This document shows positions 1 to 6,800 of a stretch of DNA of 40,493 nt, one piece after another (within the stretch, counting starts at the first letter, position 1; every line of letters begins with the position of its first letter). Under the pieces are notes generated by a model. The model had not been told where the DNA came from, ran no database searches, and worked only from the letters and a program-made list of their open reading frames with translations. Origin of the DNA: a bacterium (GTDB lineage Bacteria > Vulcanimicrobiota > Xenobia > Xenobiales > Xenobiaceae); contig JALHDH010000037.1 of assembly GCA_022839105.1 (NCBI GenBank), forward strand, positions 1 through 40,493, read 5' to 3'. Made by a program: the position numbers and the translations under genes.

Positions 1-558
1 GATGGAGGCCGGGTGGTCGAGGGTTCCGAACGGCTGGACGAGGTCTCGCGGGTGGCCGGATTCCTGGGCGTCCACGACTGGGAGGTCCTCAAGACCGACG
101 AGTACACCCACATGCGGCTGGACGGGATCCCCCGGCGGGACCTGGTAGCCCTGCTCGAACGCGAGGCCCGCCTGTCGATCCGCAACTACAGGCCGGACAT
201 CGTCTTCCTCCCGGCCCACTCCTACAACCAGGACCACGAGGCCGTCCTGCGCGCGGGACTGGTGGCCACCCGCCCCCACGACCACGGGGCCCTCCACCAG
301 CCGGAGGCCGTCCTGCTCTATGAGTATCCCCCCAACTCCTGGTGCCTGCCCCAGGAACGGGTGATCCCCAACTTCTACGTCGACATCTCCGAGCTGCTGG
401 ACAAGAAGCTGGAAGCCTACCGGATGTATCACTCCCAGGCCCGGGAAGGACTGCACCAGAACTCGAGCGAGAACCTGCGCAGCCTGGCCCTGCTGCGAGG
501 ACGCGAGATCGGCGTGGTGGCCGCCGAGGCCTTCCAGGCCCTGAGGGTCCGGATCTAA
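1..558 (+). CDS. PIG-L family (LmbE-like) N-deacetylase, 3' part
   Basis: The gene is cut by the left window edge; the open frame runs back to base 1, so the apparent GTG at 13 is not the true start. Visible are about 185 C-terminal residues. The family is zinc-dependent deacetylases of N-acetylglucosamine-type sugars. The first zinc motif (HPDDE in this family) must lie outside the window. The third-ligand region is present as HSYNQDHEAV, preceded by RPDIVFLPAH, and the tail YRMYHSQAR...LRGREIGVVAAEAFQALR is typical of the family. The substrate cannot be told from this fragment; surface polysaccharide or small-thiol metabolism are both possible. Its TAA overlaps the TAG of the opposite-strand pilT gene by three bases (CTAA), so the two genes converge with no spacer. 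Confidence 0.85.
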   Translation, partial: DGGRVVEGSERLDEVSRVAGFLGVHDWEVLKTDEYTHMRLDGIPRRDLVALLEREARLSIRNYRPDIVFLPAHSYNQDHEAVLRAGLVATRPHDHGALHQPEAVLLYEYPPNSWCLPQERVIPNFYVDISELLDKKLEAYRMYHSQAREGLHQNSSENLRSLALLRGREIGVVAAEAFQALRVRI

Positions 559-1676
559 CGAAGATAGGAGCGGGGCTGGAGCAACTGGGTCAGGGCCTGG
601 GGACGAAGGGCCGCCTGGGTCGCCTCCTCCACGCTGACCACTCCCTCTCCGACCAGATCGGCCAGGGCCTTCTCCATCGTGATCATCCCGAGGTCCCGGC
701 TGGTCTCGATCATCGAGTAGATCTGATGGGTCCGGGCCTCGCGGATCAGCGCCGAGATGGCGGGATTCCCCAGGAGGATCTCCCGCGCCGCGATCCGTCC
801 GCTGCCGTCCAGGCGGGGCAGCAAGGTCTGGGCAATCACGGCCCGCAGACCCGAGGCCAGTTGCATCCGAGCCTGAGCCTGCTGTCCGGAGGGCAGGGCT
901 CCGATGATCCTCTCGATGGCTCCGGGCGCGTCGGGGCTGTGCAGGCTGGCCAGCACCAGATGGCCGGTCTCGGCTGCGGTCAGGGCCAGCGAGATGGTCT
1001 CCGGGTCGCGCATCTCCCCGACCAGGATCACGTCGGGGTCCTGACGCAGTCCGCGCTTGAGGGCCGTGGCGAAGGACTCGGTATGTCGCCCGACCTCGCG
1101 CTGGCTGACGATCCCCATCCCGGGTTCCAGGACAAACTCGATCGGGTCCTCGAGGGTCAGCACGTGGACCGGAGAATGCCGCAGCACCGTGGCGGCAAGA
1201 CAGGCCAGGGTGGTGGACTTGCCGACCCCGGTGGGCCCGGTGGCCAGGACCAGGCCGCTGGGGGCCGTCAAGAAGTTCTCGACGGCCGCTGGCAGACCGA
1301 TCTCGTGGAATTCGGGAACCCGGGTGGGGATCAGTCGCAGGGCCGCCCCCGGCCCGGTCCGATCGAAGTAGGCGTTCAGGCGGAAGCGCCCCAGATCCCG
1401 GACCTCCAGACCGGTATCCAACTCGCGGTGGAGTTCCCACTCCTTGCGGCGGGCGTCCTCCAGAAGCGAGAAGATCAACTCGCGGACATCCAGGGCCGAG
1501 AGCGGCGCGCGCCCGGGGATCGGCTCGAGGCGTCCCCGCCGACGCAGCATGGGGGGCAGACCCGGCTTGAGGTGGAGATCCGAAGCCGCCAGATCGACCG
1601 CATCCCGAAGAAGGGGCGCGGCATCGAGGGGAGGGCGGGTCACGGCCGTTCGGGGGGCGGACTGCAGGGTGGCCAC
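555..1676 (-). CDS. pilT: PilT-family type IV pilus retraction ATPase
   Basis: A 373-aa hexameric secretion ATPase of the PilT/VirB11 superfamily, which in the known family depolymerises type IV pili at the inner membrane. Seen: Walker A GPTGVGKST (147-155), Asp box LTLEDPIEF with the catalytic Glu (173-181), Walker B DVILVGEMRDPET (215-227), His box TGHLVLASLHS (238-247), and the C-terminal stretch NPAISALIREARTHQIYSMIE that matches the AIRNLIRE retraction motif of PilT. Length is normal. The frame stays open far upstream, but family similarity begins at this GTG, which has AGAGG about six bases before it. No PilB, PilC or pilin gene lies in the window. It follows a four-cysteine protein by 130 bases and is probably last in that transcription unit. 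It could be a PilT paralogue dedicated to the neighbouring unknown genes rather than the main twitching motor. Confidence 0.9.
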   Translation of the reverse strand: MATLQSAPRTAVTRPPLDAAPLLRDAVDLAASDLHLKPGLPPMLRRRGRLEPIPGRAPLSALDVRELIFSLLEDARRKEWELHRELDTGLEVRDLGRFRLNAYFDRTGPGAALRLIPTRVPEFHEIGLPAAVENFLTAPSGLVLATGPTGVGKSTTLACLAATVLRHSPVHVLTLEDPIEFVLEPGMGIVSQREVGRHTESFATALKRGLRQDPDVILVGEMRDPETISLALTAAETGHLVLASLHSPDAPGAIERIIGALPSGQQAQARMQLASGLRAVIAQTLLPRLDGSGRIAAREILLGNPAISALIREARTHQIYSMIETSRDLGMITMEKALADLVGEGVVSVEEATQAALRPQALTQLLQPRSYLR

Positions 1677-1806
1677 GGAAAACCTCTCAAGCCGAAAGCC
1701 GGCAACGGACTGGGCGCATCCCGGAAAGCCCCGCCCAAGAAAGGGGAAACCGGGCCTGCCCGCAGATTTTCCATCTCCGGGGGACGGCTCCTGCCCCTGG
1801 GCGGCT

Positions 1807-2829
1807 TCAGCCCGAAGCCTGCAGCCTCCCCGCTCCTTCCCAGACCCGACGACGGCCGGCGTCCAGCAAGGCGCGATCCTCGAGTTCGCCAGCCTGCCGG
1901 AGCAGGAGCAGCCCGCCCTCGAATTCCTCCACTCCGTCCCCGAGTCCCAGACGCCGGGCCTGCTCGAGCAAGCCCTCCAGCCAGGAGACCACCTGGAGGA
2001 AGGCCTGCGGGTCCAGGGTCCCGGCATAGAACTGGTCACAGGCCTCGAAGAGGCGCGCCAGGTTCTCGGTCATCCGGGTCTGCCCGGAAGCCCCCTCCTC
2101 CCCGACCCGGAAATCCAGCATCCCTTCAGGGTGGATCGCCGCTGCGGGAAGGATGGCTCCACAATGCTCGCACAGGGTCCTCTCGGAGGGATTCGAACAG
2201 CCGCATCGGATGCAGGGAGTGCGCCCCTCCAAGGCCAGCAGCCTCTCCAGCTCGCGATGGAGCTGGGCCGCCCGGTTCAGGGCGAAGACCAGGTCCTGGC
2301 TGCAGGTCAGGAGATCCGCCTGGGAACCCGCGGCCACCGCCTCGTCCAGGCCCGCCAGACCGGCCCGGGCGTTCTGCAACTGCGCGGCGCCTTCCCGGGC
2401 GGCCTCGCAGAACCTCTCGGAGGGGCCGGGGAGCTCCAGGGCCGCGAAGCGGGTGGCCAGGGCGGCGATCTCGGAGTCCAGCGCCAGGACCTGGACCGAG
2501 TATTCCTCGACCCGCTCTCCCTGGACCGCCGAGGAGGCCAGGTCCAGGAGTGCGTTGGCCTGGGCCGAGGCCGTGGGCCCCTGGGCCGGCAGGGCCTCGA
2601 GAGCCTGCCGCAGGCGGTCCAGTCGGACGGTGCAGGGCTCGCGGCGGAGATCCTCCAGGACCTCCCGAACTTCCGAAAAGTCCTGGGGGGCCGGCAGGCC
2701 GGTCATCCAGAGCAGGCGCTCCAGGAGGGCCTGGAGGGGCTCGGAGACAGGCTCACCCGCCTCCAGCCGCCGGATCAGCGGCTCAAGGCGGGTGAGGGCG
2801 TCGGCCAGGGGGGACCCTGAGGCCAGCAC
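1807..2829 (-). CDS. Helical protein with a four-cysteine zinc knuckle, unknown function
   Basis: A 340-aa soluble protein that I do not recognise. Most of it is Leu/Glu/Ala-rich helix, including likely coiled coil around 60-200. A single zinc-ribbon-like knuckle CIRC-x10-CEHC sits at C206, C209, C220 and C223, followed by another helical block (about 245-335). There is no signal peptide or membrane segment, so it should be cytoplasmic. The GTG start lies two bases after the TGA of the upstream Met/Gln-rich gene (2832), which implies translational coupling; pilT follows 130 bases downstream. A second protein in this locus, the 1611-aa one, ends in a similar knuckle, suggesting a shared docking mode. 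An adaptor or regulator of the PilT-family ATPase is an inference from position only. Confidence 0.75.
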   Translation of the reverse strand: MLASGSPLADALTRLEPLIRRLEAGEPVSEPLQALLERLLWMTGLPAPQDFSEVREVLEDLRREPCTVRLDRLRQALEALPAQGPTASAQANALLDLASSAVQGERVEEYSVQVLALDSEIAALATRFAALELPGPSERFCEAAREGAAQLQNARAGLAGLDEAVAAGSQADLLTCSQDLVFALNRAAQLHRELERLLALEGRTPCIRCGCSNPSERTLCEHCGAILPAAAIHPEGMLDFRVGEEGASGQTRMTENLARLFEACDQFYAGTLDPQAFLQVVSWLEGLLEQARRLGLGDGVEEFEGGLLLLRQAGELEDRALLDAGRRRVWEGAGRLQASG

Positions 2830-2831
2830 GA

Positions 2832-3659
2832 TCAGGCGAGCTGATTGCGCTGGTTCGCCGGCAGGGCCGCTGGATCCGGCTGGGCGGCCGCGGGCTGGGT
2901 GTTGTTCGGGTTGTACGGCGAGCGGTCGATGTTCCGCTGAGGCATGTCAGGAGGGGTCGGAAGCCCCTTCTTCAGGAAGGTGTTGGCCCAGGTCTGGTCC
3001 GCGCAATCCTGGATGGCCATCAGGTCGCGATTGGCTTCACCGATCTCAGGGCCGATCTGGCCCGCCCGGTACAGCTTTTCGGTGTAGGCCTGCCGGGCCA
3101 GGAGCTGCTCGTGACTGGTCATCGGGTTGCCCTGGGCCTTGCGCGCGTCGACCTGCTCCTGGAGCTTGCGATCCTCGGCCCTCAGGGCCTCCAACTCGGC
3201 CGGCGGGGCGTTCTTGACGTTCTCCAGGACGATGTCGCTCTGCTTGCCGACCAGATCGTCGAGATACTTGGCGGCGGCCACGTCCTGCTGGTTGTCGGTC
3301 CAGTCGGCCACGGGCGTGCCGTCCCGCGAGCCGTTCTCGCGCGCGAAGCCCTGCAGGGCCCGGAACTGCTGGGTGGGAGACTGGGATTCATCCGGCTTGA
3401 AGGTGGCCCGGTCCAGGTTGGCCTGCCAGGTCGCAAACGCCTGCTGGCCCTGCTGCTGCTGTTGGGCGAAGAACTGCTGGAACTGCTGCATCATCGCCGT
3501 CATGTTGTTCTGCATCGAGAACCCGGAGTCGATGAACGAGCCGCCCATCACGTTGCCCAGCAGGGACTGCATGCCCTGGTTGGAGCCTCCCATGGCGGGG
3601 AAACCGAAGGAGTTCATTCCTCCAAGAGGATTGAATCCCATCATCTGAAGGAAGTCCAT
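2832..3659 (-). CDS. Met/Gln/Asn-rich low-complexity protein, unknown function
   Basis: A 275-aa protein without a recognised domain. Residues 1-80 are strongly biased to Met, Gln, Gly, Asn and Phe, with repeated MGG/MMG groups and a QQFQQFFAQQQQQGQQ-like tract. The middle (about 120-215) is a charged helical region and the last 50 residues are Pro/Asn/Gln-rich and probably disordered. No signal peptide or TM helix is visible. The N-terminus resembles prion-like or self-assembling low-complexity segments; that is inference. The ATG is preceded by an AGGAGGA ribosome site, and a plausible promoter sits 30-60 bases upstream, so this gene may start its own transcription unit with the four-cysteine gene and pilT. 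Confidence 0.75.
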   Translation of the reverse strand: MDFLQMMGFNPLGGMNSFGFPAMGGSNQGMQSLLGNVMGGSFIDSGFSMQNNMTAMMQQFQQFFAQQQQQGQQAFATWQANLDRATFKPDESQSPTQQFRALQGFARENGSRDGTPVADWTDNQQDVAAAKYLDDLVGKQSDIVLENVKNAPPAELEALRAEDRKLQEQVDARKAQGNPMTSHEQLLARQAYTEKLYRAGQIGPEIGEANRDLMAIQDCADQTWANTFLKKGLPTPPDMPQRNIDRSPYNPNNTQPAAAQPDPAALPANQRNQLA

Positions 3660-3689
3660 CTGATCCTCCTGCCCTTTTGTGTCCTCTCG

Positions 3690-3718
3690 ATTATGTCATG
3701 GAAGAACGGGGTTGTCTG
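3690..3718 (-). promoter_or_regulatory. Candidate sigma-70-type promoter of the Met/Gln-rich gene
   Basis: On the minus strand a CAGACA box (3713-3718) and a CATAAT box (3690-3695) are separated by exactly 17 bases, and the -10 is preceded by TGA, giving an extended -10. It lies about 30 bases before the ATG at 3659, inside the only sizeable gap of the PilT-linked locus. The stretch holding the -35 (minus-strand AACCTTCAGACA) is repeated with one inserted base at 3750-3762, so a regulator site is possible. Confidence 0.4.
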
Positions 3719-3822
3719 AAGGTTTTATGAACGAGATGTTACAGGAGGATGTCTGAAAGGTTACAATGCGCCTCCTCCTGAAAAATCCCTGAAAGACCTT
3801 CCCGATGGGATGAATCGCGGGC

Positions 3823-6800
3823 CTACCAGGAGATTCCGACCACCACCCGGGTCACCCGGCCTTCCCGGAAGGCGCTGGCCACGCAGCGGGCGCAGACTCC
3901 GGCCGAGCTGGTGCGGAAGCCGCACTCCGGACAGAGGCGGAGGCTGCGCAGGGTGTCCTCGGAGTAGTAGTCCCCGGGCCGGAAGGGGGTGGCAGGGCCC
4001 TTCGCAGAGTCGGCCGACTCGCCCGAGGAGCGGACAGGCTGGGGCGTCTCGAGCGAAGCCCGGGCGCCCTGGGCGGTCTGGAGGCTCAAGGTCCCTTCGG
4101 CCGTGACCAGGCCAGGGCGGACCGGGTCGGGACGGCGGGCAGCGATTTCACCTTGCTCGGAAGGCAGCGAGCCGGTCGAGGCGGCCTGGCCCGCGCTCTT
4201 GTCTGCAGTCGGCGGCCGCAGGTCGGCCTGGATCGGCGCGGCCTCCCCCTTGGCCGGGGTCGGTGCGGGAGCCGTGGCCGCCGGCAGCCCGGCCTCGCCC
4301 AAGGCGGGCCAGCCGATCCGGGCGGGCGCCTCCGGCCGGGCCGAGACCCCGGCCTCCGAAGGAGCCGCCAGGGTGGCCGCAAACCCGCGACGCTCGCCCT
4401 GGGGGGCTCCATCCTGGCCCTGACGCTGACCGGAACCTGCCCCTTCGGGAGAAGCGGCGATCGGCGCGTCGAGACCCGCGGAGGGGGCGACCGGGACGCT
4501 CGCGGCCGGAGTCGAAGGCCCGGCCAGGAGCCGGCCCACGCCGGCCTGTTCCATCGCCAGGGCTCCCCCCCAGGTCAAGGGGAGGGGGGCTCCCTGAGGA
4601 GCCGAGGATTGGGCCTGAGGAACCCAGACCCTCTGCAGGGCGGAGTCCAACTCGGGGCTGGCGGCCAGGCGGCCCCGGAAGATGGCGACTTCCGAACGCA
4701 GCCGGGGTTCGCTTGCGATCTGGTCCAAGGCCCGCGAGAAGCGGGCCGCGGCAGGCGGGTTGGCCTCCAGGCGGTTCAGGAGCGAGAGAAGCGGGCCAGC
4801 CGAGGAGGAGTCTCGAGAGAGATTGGCCAGCAGGCGGGCTCCGTCCCGGCTCCCGGAGACGCCCAGGAAGAGGCGCCCCACGGCCAGTCCGCCCTCTCGG
4901 GTGGCCGCCATCCGGTTCAGGCTCTCGACCACGGCCCGAGCCCCGGAACGGGACTGCGTGCCCTGGGCCAGCATCCTGGCCACCTCGCGTCCGCCCTCCT
5001 TGTCGAAGGCCATGTTCTGCAGGAGCCTTGCGGTGTCGGCGGCTCCCTGGTTGCTGTCGGACATGCGGTGGATCAGGTTGGCGAAGCGGACCCCTCCCCC
5101 TTCGGTCTGCAACAGGGTGGAGAAGGTGCGCGTCAGGGCCTGGGAGCCCTGCACCCAGTCCGAGGAACGGCCCAGGGCCCCGGCGATTCGGGTTCCGCCG
5201 CCGGCATCTTCCAGGGTCGGAGTCGTCAGGGTGTCCATCAGCTCCCAGAGTCCTCGGGAGGAGGCCGGATTGGTGGCCGCGGCCTGAAGGAACTGGGCCA
5301 GGTTGACGGCGCCCGAAGGCTCCCGGCTCATCGCCGAGAAGAGCCGACCGACCGACTCGGATCCCCCGGGGGCATCCGTGGTCAGCAGCATGACGCCGAC
5401 CGCCCGGTCGGGGGCCACCTCGGCCATCCCCTTCAGGACCGCCGACATGGCCAGGGCCTGGTCCGGAGAGGAAGCCGCGTGCCGGAACACGCCCATCATC
5501 CTGTCCGGCCCCTTCGCGCCGGTCACCAGGGTCTCGAAGGCATCGGCCAGGCCCCAGCGTCCGTCCGCCTCCTGCCCCAGGGAGTTCAGGGCCCAGAGCC
5601 CTCCGGGCCGCTGTTGGCCCGAGGCGACCCCTTCCAGGTGGGCCGTCGCCTCTCGGAAGATGCCCACGCGCAGGGCGGTCATCCCGGGGTCCCGTGGCGG
5701 CCCGGCGCTCGGAGCCGCACCTGATCCCGGAGCCGCCGGACCGGCGGGCTGAGGCGAGGCCGACGGGAGCGTCGAGGGCACCTGGGGCGTTCCAGGGCCG
5801 CCCGCCGGAGGCGGGATCGCGCCGGGGCCGCCCAGGCGACGGGCGGCCACTCCCTCGAAGACCGAGGCCAGGCTCCCAGGCTGGGTGCCCTGGCCGCCCA
5901 ACTGGAGCAGGAGGCGGGACAAGGGGGTGTTGGGCCGGGACTCGGTGGCCTGCCCGGGAGTCCCGGCCATCTGCGCCAGTCGGTTCAGATCGGCCCTGGT
6001 CACCTGGCCATCTCCGTCCAGGTCCAGGGTCTGCAGGTCCACGCCGGCCAGATCGACCCCGGGAGGCAGGAGCTGCTGGATCTCGGTCAGGGAAAGCGCC
6101 GCGTTCCCCAAGGAGGAGAACCCTGTGGCGACCTGGTTCAGCCAGGAGGAGACCGCGGACCAGATCCCTCCTCCCGAGGAAGAGGGCCTGGAGGCGACGG
6201 GTGCCTGGGAGGAAGCCGGTTGCGTGTTGGCGGGGGGGGTGCTGCTGGGAGCGGTCGGAGCCGGGCCGGACTGAGAGCCCGAGGTGGGCGTGGTGGCCGG
6301 AGGAGAGGAAGCCGGCGTGGTGGCCGGGGTCGTGGGCGTGGTCGAGGAGACCGGGCGGACTCCTCCCGAGGGAGAGGTGGATTGAACCGGAGGCTCCTGT
6401 TGACCGGCTCCTCCGTAGTTCTGGGAGCCTGTGGGATTGGTGCCCAGCCAGGCCAGACCCACGGACTCCAGCAGGAAGCGTTCCAGCGCAAGTCGCTTCC
6501 CGGAGTCGTCCTGATGGCCTTCGAAGCGGGTCAGATCGGCCCGATCCACCCCATAGCGGACCGAGAGGTCCTCGGTGGACATGGACTGCAGGAACTTCTT
6601 GTCGGAAGGCAGGGTGCCGGCCTCGGCATGGCGGACCAGGGTCGCCATGTCCGGGTCGAAGGCCTCGACGCGCCGGGCGACTCCGGGCTCTTCCCGGGTC
6701 ATCTTCTGGAGGGCGCCCATGGAGGCGAAGTACTCCTCCGAGTCGCTCAGGGCATTCTGGGCCCAGGCCCGGGCCTCGGATTGGGTGACTCCGGGGTTGG

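Noticed and set aside
2180..2225. GGATTCGAACAGCC resembles the T-arm of a tRNA.
   Set aside because: No acceptor, D or anticodon arms can be formed around it, and it lies inside the codons for the zinc knuckle of the 340-aa protein.
342..2795. Very long plus-strand frame opposite pilT and the four-cysteine gene.
   Set aside because: It is the GC-rich antisense shadow of two real genes: Pro/Arg/Gly-rich, with no domain similarity.
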